This document shows, piece by piece, positions 9,166 through 17,574 of a stretch of 64,000 bases of DNA (within the stretch, counting starts at the first letter, position 1; each line of letters opens with the position of its first letter). The position numbers were made by a program, and so were the translations under genes. Under the pieces are notes generated by a model. It did no database searches. It worked only from the letters and a program-made list of their open reading frames with translations, and was not told where the DNA came from. Origin of the DNA: Subtercola boreus (lineage in GTDB: Bacteria > Actinomycetota > Actinomycetes > Actinomycetales > Microbacteriaceae). The stretch lies in the NCBI RefSeq assembly GCF_003399645.1, contig NZ_NBXD01000025.1, positions 62,001 through 126,000 on the forward strand, in the 5' to 3' direction.

Positions 9166-9947
9166 GCGAAGATCTCGTCGAAGAAGGCGCGCATCGCCAC
9201 CCAGGAGCGAGCATTGGCCGTGGCGTCGAACTGGGCGCCGAAGTCGGGTGCATTCGCGTCGGGCATGGTGAACGCGTGCATGGCTCCGCTGTAGCTGACG
9301 ATCTGCCAGTCGGGCGCCTCAGCGTCTCGCAGTTCGTTCTCGAAAGCGATGACCTGGTCGTCGGGCACGACGGGGTCAGCCGCTCCGGTCAGCACGAGCA
9401 GCGGAGCCGTGACGGCACCCTTGCCCGCAGGCGCACCCGAGCCGAGAGCACCGTGGAACGACACTGCGCCCGCCAGGTCTGCCCCCGAGCGAGCGAGCTC
9501 GAGCGCTCCGGAGCCACCGAAGCAGTAGCCCATCACGGCAATGCGTTCGGGATCGACGCCCGGTTCGGCGCGCAGGCGCTCGAGGTTCGCGGCGAGGTGA
9601 GCACGGAAGAGATCGGTGTCGCCGTAGTACTTGCCCGCCATCGTGGGCGCCACATCCTGGGAGACCTCCTCGCCGCCGCCGTACACGTCACCCGCGAGCG
9701 CCACGTAGCCGAGCCGGGCGAGCATCTGGGCACGCACCCGGGCGTGGTTGTTGAGCCCCGACCAGTCGCTGATGATCAGCACGGCGGGGCGGAGAGCATC
9801 CGTCGCCGGCTTCGCAACGAAACCCCCGAATTCGACGCCGGCGCCTTCGAAGGTGACGGCCTCGGTTTCGACAGGGCCCGTTTCGGGAACGGAGGCGAGC
9901 AGGTCGACGAGCGCGTCGCTGAGCGGGGTGGGGTACGTGACAGTCAT
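9162..9947 (-). CDS. Dienelactone hydrolase family alpha/beta hydrolase
   Basis: A 261-residue soluble hydrolase. The nucleophile elbow is GYCFGG (cysteine nucleophile, characteristic of dienelactone hydrolases rather than serine esterases), with the acid in GAADPVVP and the histidine in SGAMHAFT. The GGFVAKP strand and the DVYGGGEE loop also match the family. Classic members open dienelactones in chlorocatechol breakdown, but most actinobacterial homologues have unknown substrates and no catechol genes are nearby. It overlaps the downstream small gene by 4 nt. Confidence 0.85.
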   Translation of the reverse strand: MTVTYPTPLSDALVDLLASVPETGPVETEAVTFEGAGVEFGGFVAKPATDALRPAVLIISDWSGLNNHARVRAQMLARLGYVALAGDVYGGGEEVSQDVAPTMAGKYYGDTDLFRAHLAANLERLRAEPGVDPERIAVMGYCFGGSGALELARSGADLAGAVSFHGALGSGAPAGKGAVTAPLLVLTGAADPVVPDDQVIAFENELRDAEAPDWQIVSYSGAMHAFTMPDANAPDFGAQFDATANARSWVAMRAFFDEIFA

Positions 9948-10039
9948 TTCTCAAGGGTAAGCACGAACAATGGATGCTCGCTGGATTCTTCGCTCCCCCT
10001 TGCGCGTCGCCCCGTGCGGGGTCAGACGGCGGCCAGCGT

Positions 10040-10083
10040 CAGCCCCCGGCCCCGGCCCCGCCCCCGCCCCCGGCCCCGGCAGT
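10040..10083. repeat. C-rich tract of CCCCGG/CCCCCG units
   Basis: About 44 bp of short CCCCGG and CCCCCG repeats lie just upstream of the dehydrogenase gene. Similar GC-rich microrepeats occur in other gaps of this window. No regulatory motif was seen in the rest of the 9948-10105 gap. Confidence 0.7.
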
Positions 10084-10105
10084 GGATGTGGCGTACCCTC
10101 GGCCC

Positions 10106-11359
10106 ATGGGCCCCTCCGCATCCGACGCCACCGATTCCGCCACTGCCACCTCCGTCGCCTCCGCGACCGCCGCGAGCGCCGCGACCTCCGCGACCGCTGC
10201 GAGCGCCGCGAGCTCCGCTCGAGCGCCGCTGCTGCGTCTGGGAGTGCTGGCGACGTCACGCAAGGTCGACGAGCGGCGGCTGCCGCTTCATCCGGCTCAT
10301 TTCGAACGCATCGATGATGATCTGCGGGCGAACATGGTGCTGGAGTACGGGTACGGCGAGCGCTTCGGGATCACGGATGACCAGCTCGCCCCGCTCGTGG
10401 GGGCACTCGGCACGCGCGCCGACATCATCGCGTCGACCGACGTCGTTCTGCTGCCGAAACCGCAGGCGAGCGATCTCGAAGACCTGCGCGACGGGCAGGT
10501 TCTGTGGGGCTGGCCGCACTGCGTGCAAGATCGGGAGATCACCCAGCTGGCAATCGACAAGAGCCTGACGCTGATCGCCTGGGAGGCGATGAACCACTGG
10601 AACAGCGACGGGAGCTACGGGCTACACGTGTTCCACAAGAACAACGAGCTCGCCGGGTACTGCTCGGTGCTGCACTCCCTGCAGCTGTGCGGGTCGACGG
10701 GTGACTACGGCCGGCGCCTGACCGCCATCGTGATCGGGTTCGGGGCGACCGCGCGGGGTGCAGTGACCGCGCTGAACGCCCACGGCATCCACGATGTGCA
10801 GGTGCTGACCAACCGCAGTATCGCGGCGGTGGGGTCTCCGATACCGTCGGTCGACATCATCCAGTTCGAGCACAATGACGAAGCGCCCTTCGAGAGCATC
10901 GTGAATACGGAAGACGGCCCTGTGCTGCTCGCGCCGTTCCTCGCCGAGCGTGACGTGGTGGTGAACTGCACGCTGCAGGACCCGAATGCGCCGCTGACGT
11001 ACCTGCGGGAGTCCGACCTCGACGCGTTCCGCCCCGGCAGCCTGATCGTCGACGTGTCGGTCGACGCGGGCATGGGGTTCAGCTGGGCCCGGCCCACCAC
11101 CTTCGCCGACCCGATGTTCACGGTCGGCGCGGCGACGAACTACTACGCGGTCGACCACAGTCCGTCGTTCCTCTGGAATTCGACCACCTGGGAGATCAGC
11201 GAGGCGCTGATGCCGTTCCTCCGCACCGTGATGGAGGGGCCCTCGTCGTGGGCCGACTCCGACACGATCACCCGCGCCATCGAGATCGACGGCGGCCGCG
11301 TGCAGAACGCCGCCATCCTCGAGTTCCAACACCGCTCCCCCGAGTACCCCTACCCGTAG
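10106..11359 (+). CDS. N5-(carboxyethyl)ornithine synthase-like / AlaDH-PNT-family dehydrogenase
   Basis: A 417-residue NAD(P)-dependent dehydrogenase. The family block LGVLATSRKVDERRLPLHPAHF begins near residue 43, and the Rossmann loop VIGFGATARGAV lies in the middle, as in alanine dehydrogenase/transhydrogenase and carboxyethylornithine synthase proteins, which couple pyruvate reductively to an amino acid. Residues 4-41 are a low-complexity Ala/Ser/Thr tail that family members lack. The ATG at 10106 has no clear ribosome site, so the true start may be a GTG inside the tail region. The substrate is not certain. Confidence 0.75.
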   Translation: MGPSASDATDSATATSVASATAASAATSATAASAASSARAPLLRLGVLATSRKVDERRLPLHPAHFERIDDDLRANMVLEYGYGERFGITDDQLAPLVGALGTRADIIASTDVVLLPKPQASDLEDLRDGQVLWGWPHCVQDREITQLAIDKSLTLIAWEAMNHWNSDGSYGLHVFHKNNELAGYCSVLHSLQLCGSTGDYGRRLTAIVIGFGATARGAVTALNAHGIHDVQVLTNRSIAAVGSPIPSVDIIQFEHNDEAPFESIVNTEDGPVLLAPFLAERDVVVNCTLQDPNAPLTYLRESDLDAFRPGSLIVDVSVDAGMGFSWARPTTFADPMFTVGAATNYYAVDHSPSFLWNSTTWEISEALMPFLRTVMEGPSSWADSDTITRAIEIDGGRVQNAAILEFQHRSPEYPYP

Positions 11360-11439
11360 GCAGCCTGACCCGGAACGACACGTTCTGCGGCATCCGCCCC
11401 GCTCTGTGGCGAGGATGCCCGCAATCGTGTCCGTTCGAG

Positions 11440-11552
11440 GGCCCGACGGGCGCGACGGGCGCGGGGGGCCGACGGGCGCGGGGCGCGACGGGGGCGCGGG
11501 GGGCGCGGGGCGCGACGGGGGCGCGGGGGGCGCGGGGGCGCGGGGGCGCGGG
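11440..11552. repeat. G-rich tandem repeat between convergent genes
   Basis: About 110 bp of degenerate units such as GGGCGCGGGG and GCGCGACGGG separate the dehydrogenase from lipA (convergent). The core word recurs many times with small changes, as in slipped-strand expansion. It contains runs of four or more G that could form G-quadruplexes. Confidence 0.8.
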
Positions 11553-12542
11553 TCAGACCGCCTGGAGGAAGGGCTCGGGTTCGGTGGCGAAATGGGCGAG
11601 GGCGGAGGGGAGCGTGCGGCCCTTCGTGCGCATCGACTGCGCCCAGAGGCGGCCGGCGCGGTACGAGGAGCGCACGAGCGGACCGGCGAGCACCCCGAGG
11701 AAGCCGATCTCCTCGGCCTCCTCCTTCAGCTCGACGAACTCCGACGGGTGCACCCAGCGCGAGACCGGCAGGTGCCGGGGCGACGGGCGCAGGTACTGCG
11801 TCAGCGTGATGATGTCGGTGCCGGCATCGTGCAGGTCGTGGAGGGCCTGGCTGATCTCCGCCCTCTCTTCCCCCATGCCCAGGATGAGGTTCGACTTCGT
11901 GATGAGCGACGCCGCCCGCGCCTGGCTGAGCACGTCGAGCGACCGTTCGTACCGGAACGCCGGTCGAATGCGCTTGAAGATGCGCGGTACCGTCTCGACG
12001 TTGTGGGCGAACACTTCGGGGCGCGCGGCGAACACCTCGCCGAGCAGCGCGGGGTTGCCCGAGAAGTCGGTCGCGAGAATCTCGACCCCGGTGCCGGGAT
12101 TCGAGGCGTGGATCTGCCGAACCGTCTCGGCGTGCAGCCACGCCCCCTCGTCGGGCAGGTCGTCCCGCGCCACCCCGGTCACCGTGGCGTAGCGCAGCTT
12201 CATCGAGGCGACGGATGCTGCGACCCGGCGTGGCTCGTCGGTGTCGTAGTCCGCGGGCTTACCGGTGTCGATCTGGCAGAAGTCACAGCGCCGGGTGCAC
12301 TGCGACCCCCCGATGAGGAAGGTGGCCTCACGGTCCTCCCAGCACTCGAAGATGTTCGGGCAGGCGGCCTCCTGGCACACCGTGTGCAGGTCTTCGCTCT
12401 TCACGAGCTCCTGCAGCTGCCGATATTCGGGGCCGAACCGGGCCGTGGTCTTGATCCACTCCGGCTTCTTCTCGATTGGGGTCGAAGCGTTCCGCACCTC
12501 GAGTCGCAGGAGCTTCCGGCCCGAGGGCCCCTCGGCGCTCAC
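11553..12542 (-). CDS. lipA: Lipoyl synthase LipA
   Basis: A radical-SAM enzyme that inserts two sulfurs into octanoyl groups on lipoyl domains. It has 329 residues. Both cluster motifs are complete: the auxiliary cluster cysteines C56, C61 and C67 ([14 protein letters not shown]) and the SAM cluster C82, C86 and C89 (CTRRCDFC). The C-terminal serine ligand region VRSSYRAG is also seen. It follows lipB with a 4-nt overlap, forming a lipB-lipA operon that makes lipoate de novo. Confidence 0.97.
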   Translation of the reverse strand: MSAEGPSGRKLLRLEVRNASTPIEKKPEWIKTTARFGPEYRQLQELVKSEDLHTVCQEAACPNIFECWEDREATFLIGGSQCTRRCDFCQIDTGKPADYDTDEPRRVAASVASMKLRYATVTGVARDDLPDEGAWLHAETVRQIHASNPGTGVEILATDFSGNPALLGEVFAARPEVFAHNVETVPRIFKRIRPAFRYERSLDVLSQARAASLITKSNLILGMGEERAEISQALHDLHDAGTDIITLTQYLRPSPRHLPVSRWVHPSEFVELKEEAEEIGFLGVLAGPLVRSSYRAGRLWAQSMRTKGRTLPSALAHFATEPEPFLQAV

Positions 12543-13225
12543 GCGGCCACCACCCCGACGCGGGCGTGCGGCACGGCCGGGCCCCGGTCATCCGTTCGCC
12601 CCTCGAAGAGCTGCGCCAGGCGTTCCTGAACGAAGGGCAGCGCCTCGGCGGGCGTCACCTCGCGGCCGAGCACCGCGCTGACGGTGGTCACCCCTGCATC
12701 ACGGATGCCGCAGGCCACGATGCGCGCATACGGCTCGAGACTGTTGCTGCAGTTGAGGGCGAAGCCGTGCATGGTGACTCCGTCGGCGACACGGATGCCG
12801 ATGGCCGCGATCTTCGACTCGAGCCCCGGTTGCCCCACCCACGCTCCCGAACGCCCCACGACCCGGTGTGCGCTCACCCCGAGGTCGGCGAGCGCAGCGA
12901 TCAACGCGGATTCGAGGTCGCGCACGTAGCGAACGACATCGATCGGCTCGGCGAGCCTGACGATCGGGTAACCCACGAGCTGGCCGGGGCCGTGCCAGGT
13001 GATCTTGCCGCCGCGGTCGACGTCGATGACGGGAGTGCCGTCGGCGGGCCGCTCGGAGGGCTCCGTGCGCCGGCCCGCGGTGTAGACCGACGGATGTTCG
13101 AGCAGGAGCACGGTGTCGCCCGTCTCCCGCGCCGCCACCCGCGCGTGCATTCTGCGCTGCAGCTCCCAGCCGTCGAGGTATTCCACCATCCGCCGGCCCA
13201 CACCCTCGTCCCTGAAATCGACCAT
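12539..13225 (-). CDS. lipB: Octanoyltransferase LipB
   Basis: Transfers octanoyl from acyl carrier protein to lipoyl domains, the step before LipA. It has 228 residues. The motif [16 protein letters not shown], the catalytic lysine K138 ([10 protein letters not shown]) and the thioester cysteine C172 (IVACGI) are all present. The C-terminal tail beyond about 210 is variable. The ATG at 13225 starts the lipBA operon; the 125-bp gap upstream to the divergent esterase gene should contain its promoter. Confidence 0.97.
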   Translation of the reverse strand: MVDFRDEGVGRRMVEYLDGWELQRRMHARVAARETGDTVLLLEHPSVYTAGRRTEPSERPADGTPVIDVDRGGKITWHGPGQLVGYPIVRLAEPIDVVRYVRDLESALIAALADLGVSAHRVVGRSGAWVGQPGLESKIAAIGIRVADGVTMHGFALNCSNSLEPYARIVACGIRDAGVTTVSAVLGREVTPAEALPFVQERLAQLFEGRTDDRGPAVPHARVGVVAA

Positions 13226-13350
13226 ATCGGCAGCATACCTTTTCTGGACTCAGTTCATCAATTATTGTGCAGCGGTCGGGACGGTCGCCGGTACAGCTCG
13301 CGGCTAGCATCGGAGAACAGCTCCGCCCACCCTGAGATTCCGGAGGCCGC

Positions 13351-14724
13351 ATGTCGCTCTCGATGGCCGTCACGCGTCTGCTTCTGCGCCTCCAGCCCAC
13401 CCGCACGAAAGACGCATCGAGCCTGGTCGCGAGAGTGAGCGCCCGCACGCCGGCCGCTCCGATCAGCAGGGAGATTCTGCGCCTCGCAACGGTCGAGGAA
13501 CTCCGTGTCGGGGGCCAGCGCGTCATACGACTCACCCCGAGAACGGGCGCGACGGGGGCCCAGCTCGTCTATCTGCACGGCGGCGCATACGTGTACTCCC
13601 TGGTCACGCCGCACTGGCAGATCCTCGCCCGGCTGATCGCCTTGAGCGGTGTCACCGTCACCGTGCCGTTCTACGGTCTCGCCCCCGAGCACAGCGCGAA
13701 GGACGCGTACGAGCTGCTCGACGAGGTGTGGGCCGATACCGCCCGGCGCTCCGACGGCCCGGTCTTCGTGGGGGGCGACTCGGCCGGGGGCGCGCTTGCG
13801 CTCGGGCTCGCGATGCGGCTGCGGGATGCACAGCAGCCGCAGCCCCGGGCTGTCATCCTCTTCTCGCCCTGGCTCGACATCACCCTGGGGAACCCCGAGG
13901 TACCCGGGCTCGCGAAGCGCGATCCGATGCTGGCTCGCGCCGGTCTGGTCACGGCAGGCCAGTGGTGGGCCGACGACCTCGACCTCCGCTCGCCGCTCGT
14001 GAGCCCCCTGTTCGGCGACCTCACCGGGTTGCCGCCGCTGTTCGTCTACCAGGGTGGGCGAGATCTGCTCGCCGCCGACGCCCAGGAGCTGGCCCGGAAG
14101 GTGTCGGCCGCAGGCGGTCGCATCGAGCTGCGGTTCTACACGAACGCCTTCCACGTTTTCGTGGGAGCCCCGTGGACCCCGGAGGCGAAGCGCGCTCTCG
14201 CGCACGTCGGCAGCGTGCTGCGCGGCGACAAGGCGCCCCGCGACCGTAAGCTCAGAACCATGACCCCGCCGCCCGCAACGCCCCCGTCTTCACGGCCCCC
14301 TTCGTCTTCGTCCGGAGCCTCCGGCGCACCCGCCACCCTCACCCAGCTGTCGGGCGAGAAGTTCGCCTCGCTGACGACGTTCCGCAAGACCGGCGTCGGT
14401 GTACCGACCCCGGTCTGGGTGGCGCGCGACGGCGATGCGCTCATCGTCGTGACGCCGTCGGAGAGCGGTAAGGTCAAGCGCCTCCGCAACAACTCCCGCG
14501 TCGAACTGGCACCGTGCAACAGAACGGGGAAGGTGCCCGAGGGAGCGCTGCCGACGGAGGGCGTCGCCGAGATCCTCGACGCGCCGGCCGACGTCGAGCG
14601 GTTGACCCGGGCGTTCCGCGAGAAGTACGGCCTTGAGTACCGCGTCGTGATGCTCGTCGAGCGCATCGCGGCCCGCCGGCAGAAGCCGCGCGTGATGCTG
14701 CGCATCACCCCGCCCGCCGCCTGA
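13351..14724 (+). CDS. Fusion protein: HSL-family esterase plus PPOX-class flavin/F420 domain
   Basis: A single 457-residue reading frame with two domains. Residues 1-300 are an alpha/beta hydrolase of the hormone-sensitive-lipase type: oxyanion motif HGGA, nucleophile elbow GDSAGG, acid in GGRDLL and histidine in NAFHVF. After a Pro/Ser-rich linker (about 304-330), residues 333-457 form a PPOX split-barrel domain (GEKFASLTTFRKTG...PTPVWV) like the about 130-residue F420-dependent proteins related to Rv2061. An in-frame ATG at 14260 (codon 304) could be the original start of the second gene. It could be a real fusion or two genes joined by a small indel near 14245. Confidence 0.8.
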   Translation: MSLSMAVTRLLLRLQPTRTKDASSLVARVSARTPAAPISREILRLATVEELRVGGQRVIRLTPRTGATGAQLVYLHGGAYVYSLVTPHWQILARLIALSGVTVTVPFYGLAPEHSAKDAYELLDEVWADTARRSDGPVFVGGDSAGGALALGLAMRLRDAQQPQPRAVILFSPWLDITLGNPEVPGLAKRDPMLARAGLVTAGQWWADDLDLRSPLVSPLFGDLTGLPPLFVYQGGRDLLAADAQELARKVSAAGGRIELRFYTNAFHVFVGAPWTPEAKRALAHVGSVLRGDKAPRDRKLRTMTPPPATPPSSRPPSSSSGASGAPATLTQLSGEKFASLTTFRKTGVGVPTPVWVARDGDALIVVTPSESGKVKRLRNNSRVELAPCNRTGKVPEGALPTEGVAEILDAPADVERLTRAFREKYGLEYRVVMLVERIAARRQKPRVMLRITPPAA

Positions 14725-14758
14725 CCCTCCCCGAGCATCCCGCGCACGCGCCGGGGCG

Positions 14759-15850
14759 TCAGCCGCGCAGGGCGTCGCGCAGCTTGACGCGGGCGCCCGT
14801 ACGGAGCAGCGAGTTGCTGTAGATGCGCGACCCGAGCACGATCACGCCCGCCGTCACGATCACGAGCACCACGAGCGCCAGCAGGGGCTCCCACCACTGG
14901 GCTGTTCCGAGGAACAGTCGCATGGGCATCCCGACCGGTGCCGAGAACGGTACGTACGACATGATGCCGAGCACCAGCGGATTGTCGTTGAAGAAGATCA
15001 CCAGGAAGTACGGGATCATCACGAGCATCGTCACGGGTGCGGTGACCGACCCGATGTCCTCCTGGCGGGAGACGAGCGCCGCGGTTGCCGCGTAGAGCGA
15101 GGCCAGCAGCACGAAACCGAAGGCGAAGAACACCACGAACCAGATGATCGACGGCCCGAGGCTCGCGAGCAGCGTGCTCTGGCCGGTCGCGAGCAACCCG
15201 ATGCCGGCGAGCACCGCGATGGCCGCGATCTGCCCGAACGCGAGCAGGCTGTTGCCGAGCACCTTTCCGGCCAGCAGGGCCCGGACGGGGATGGTCGACA
15301 GCAGGATCTCGACGACCCGGGTCTGCTTCTCCTCCACCACGCTCTGGGCGATCGTCGACCCGAACGTGATCGCCGACATGAAGAACACCAGCCCGAAGGC
15401 GAGCGCCACGAAGTACACGATCAGGGGGTTCTGGTCGCTGGGCTCGAGCAGCTGAACGGTCGGAGCAACGCTGAGCGCCTGAACCACAGCCGTCGGGGCC
15501 GAGTCGAGGGCTATGACGGTGTACCCAGAGGGCGCAGAACCGCCCGTACCCGAAGCCCCGTCGGCCCCGAGCACCGCTGCATCGACTGTGCCGTCGCGCA
15601 CCAGCGCCTCCGCGGCATCCGTCGACGGCGCCAGCCGCACGTCGAGACCCTCGACCGCCTGGACGCTCGCCGCCACCGGCGACCCCTCGACGACGCTGAC
15701 CTTCGGCAGCGAGCCCATGCCTCCGACGAGACCGCCGATCACGACAGAGGCGAGCACGGCGAGCATCAGGATGCCCGTGGAGATGAGGAATGCCTTGCTG
15801 CGCAGCCGCATGGTGATTTCGCGCTGCGCGACGAGCCAGGTGCCGTTCAC
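14759..15850 (-). CDS. ABC-2 type transporter permease
   Basis: A 363-residue integral membrane protein. It has an N-terminal helix after WLVAQREITMRLRSKAF, a large extracytoplasmic segment (about 45-150), then five more hydrophobic segments. This architecture matches NatB/ABC-2 exporter permeases of Na+ or drug efflux systems. It overlaps the upstream ATPase gene by 4 nt, so the two form one exporter. The two-component system upstream on the same strand may regulate it, but a 93-bp gap separates them. Confidence 0.88.
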   Translation of the reverse strand: MNGTWLVAQREITMRLRSKAFLISTGILMLAVLASVVIGGLVGGMGSLPKVSVVEGSPVAASVQAVEGLDVRLAPSTDAAEALVRDGTVDAAVLGADGASGTGGSAPSGYTVIALDSAPTAVVQALSVAPTVQLLEPSDQNPLIVYFVALAFGLVFFMSAITFGSTIAQSVVEEKQTRVVEILLSTIPVRALLAGKVLGNSLLAFGQIAAIAVLAGIGLLATGQSTLLASLGPSIIWFVVFFAFGFVLLASLYAATAALVSRQEDIGSVTAPVTMLVMIPYFLVIFFNDNPLVLGIMSYVPFSAPVGMPMRLFLGTAQWWEPLLALVVLVIVTAGVIVLGSRIYSNSLLRTGARVKLRDALRG

Positions 15851-16743
15851 TGGATGACCTCCTTGAAGATCTGGGCGAGAGAGGGGTGTTCGGGGCTGAA
15901 CCTCAGCACGCTGCCGCGCCGCAGCCCCTCGGTCAGAACCTGCTGGGCGGCGGCGACACCGGGCGCACCCGGCGTGACGTCGAACCGCGCGTACCCGCCG
16001 TCGAAGTCGACCACCGTGATGCCCTCGAGGTCACGGATCCAGCCGGCATCGACCGAGAGCTCGATCTCGTACCGCGACCCGCCGTGCTGCGACTGCAGGG
16101 TCGCCTTCGACCCGCTCGCCCGGATCGTTCCGCCCGCGATGACGACGAGGTCGTCGCAGATGCGCTCGACGATGTCGAGCTGGTGCGAGGAGAAGAGCAC
16201 GGGCACCCCCCGGGCCGCGTGTTCCGCCAGAACGCCCTGCACCGACTCGACGGCCAGCGGATCGAGCCCCGAGAACGGCTCGTCGAGCACGAGCACCTCG
16301 GGGTCGTGCACGAGCGCGGCGGCGATCTGCGCACGCTGCTGGTTGCCGAGCGAGAGGCTCTCGACCGTCGTATTGGCGCGTTCGGTGAGGGCCAGTCGTT
16401 CGAGCAACCGGTCGGTGCTCGCCTTCGCAGCGGCCGGCGACATGCCGTGCAGCCGGCCGAGGTACACGATCTGTTCGGCGACCTTCATCTTGGGGTAGAG
16501 GCCGCGCTCCTCCGGCATGTAGCCGAAGAGGGCCCGGTCGGCGCTCGAGAGCGCCCGGCCATCGAGCGAGACCTGCCCGGAGTCGCTCGAGAGCACCCCG
16601 AGAATGATGCGCATGGTGGTCGTCTTGCCGGCTCCGTTGCCGCCGACGAACCCGGTCATCCGACCCGCCCCGACGGTGAAACTGACGTCGTCGAGGGCTT
16701 TCAGGCCCCCGAACGACCGGGAGACATGGGCTACGTCGAGCAT
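15847..16743 (-). CDS. ABC transporter ATP-binding protein
   Basis: The 298-residue ATPase partner of the ABC-2 permease. Walker A is GGNGAGKTT (34-42), the signature is the divergent LSLGNQQ (LSGGQ in most), Walker B is VLVLDEP, and the H-loop is in FSSHQ. A C-terminal extension with a beta-rich EIELSVDAGW region follows, as in NatA-like exporters. The 4-nt overlap with the permease supports co-translation. The exported substrate is unknown. Confidence 0.93.
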   Translation of the reverse strand: MLDVAHVSRSFGGLKALDDVSFTVGAGRMTGFVGGNGAGKTTTMRIILGVLSSDSGQVSLDGRALSSADRALFGYMPEERGLYPKMKVAEQIVYLGRLHGMSPAAAKASTDRLLERLALTERANTTVESLSLGNQQRAQIAAALVHDPEVLVLDEPFSGLDPLAVESVQGVLAEHAARGVPVLFSSHQLDIVERICDDLVVIAGGTIRASGSKATLQSQHGGSRYEIELSVDAGWIRDLEGITVVDFDGGYARFDVTPGAPGVAAAQQVLTEGLRRGSVLRFSPEHPSLAQIFKEVIQ

Positions 16744-16836
16744 GGTTCCTCCGATCTCTGCACGGTCTGCGTGCGCGATGACCCCACGCTACGAGAGACT
16801 GCAGCGCGCCCGCATCAGCCGCACGGTGGGCCGCTC

Positions 16837-17574
16837 TCAGCCGGGCGGAGGAGCCCCGGGAACGACGATGCCGTTCTCGTAGCCGAAGACGACGGCCTGG
16901 ATGCGGTCACGCAGGCCCAGCTTCGCCAGGATCTTCGAGACGTGCGACTTCACGGTGGCCTCGCCGAGGTACAGCACTCGGGCGATCTCGGCGTTCGAGC
17001 GACCGGCGGCGAGCAGCCCGAGCACCTCGCGCTCCCGCCCGGTGAGGTCGTCGAGCCCGGGAGCCGGCACGGGCCGCACGCGGGCGTTGTCCGCGGGGTC
17101 TGCGGTGCCGGGCGCCGCCATGAGGCGCTCGATCACCGACCGTGTGACGCCGGGCGAGAGCAGCGCCTCACCCCGGGCGATCACCTGCACCGCCTCGACG
17201 ATTGCTTCGGGGGTCGCGTTCTTCAGCACGAAACCGCTCGCCCCCGCCTTCAGGGCGTCGAACAGGTAGTCGTCGCGGTTGAAGGTCGTCAGAATCAGGA
17301 TGCCCGAGTGCGAGCCGCTCGCAACAATGCGTCTGGTCGCCTCCAGTCCGTCGGTGCCGGGCATCTGTACGTCCATGCAGATGACGTCGGGCCGAAGCGA
17401 CGCGGCCATCGTGATCGCCTCAGCCCCATCGACGGCCTCGCCGACCACCTCGATGCCGTCTTCGGTCTCGAGGATCATCCGCAGCCCGACCCGCACGAGC
17501 TGCTGGTCGTCGACGAGCAGTACCCGGATGGCGGGCGCAGCCGCCTGCACCCCGGATGCCGCGGCCGTCGTCAC
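16837..17574 (-). CDS. NarL/LuxR-type response regulator
   Basis: A 245-residue transcription regulator. The receiver domain has the acidic pair DD at 22-23, phospho-acceptor D68 in VICMDVQMPG, a threonine switch and the conserved K in GFVLKNA. A 40-residue Pro/Ala linker leads to the HTH domain (about 175-235) with LTGREREVLGLLAAGRSN and GEATVKSHVSKIL. It overlaps the kinase gene by 4 nt, so the two are a cognate pair. The target is unknown, with the adjacent ABC exporter the obvious candidate. Confidence 0.93.
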   Translation of the reverse strand: MTTAAASGVQAAAPAIRVLLVDDQQLVRVGLRMILETEDGIEVVGEAVDGAEAITMAASLRPDVICMDVQMPGTDGLEATRRIVASGSHSGILILTTFNRDDYLFDALKAGASGFVLKNATPEAIVEAVQVIARGEALLSPGVTRSVIERLMAAPGTADPADNARVRPVPAPGLDDLTGREREVLGLLAAGRSNAEIARVLYLGEATVKSHVSKILAKLGLRDRIQAVVFGYENGIVVPGAPPPG

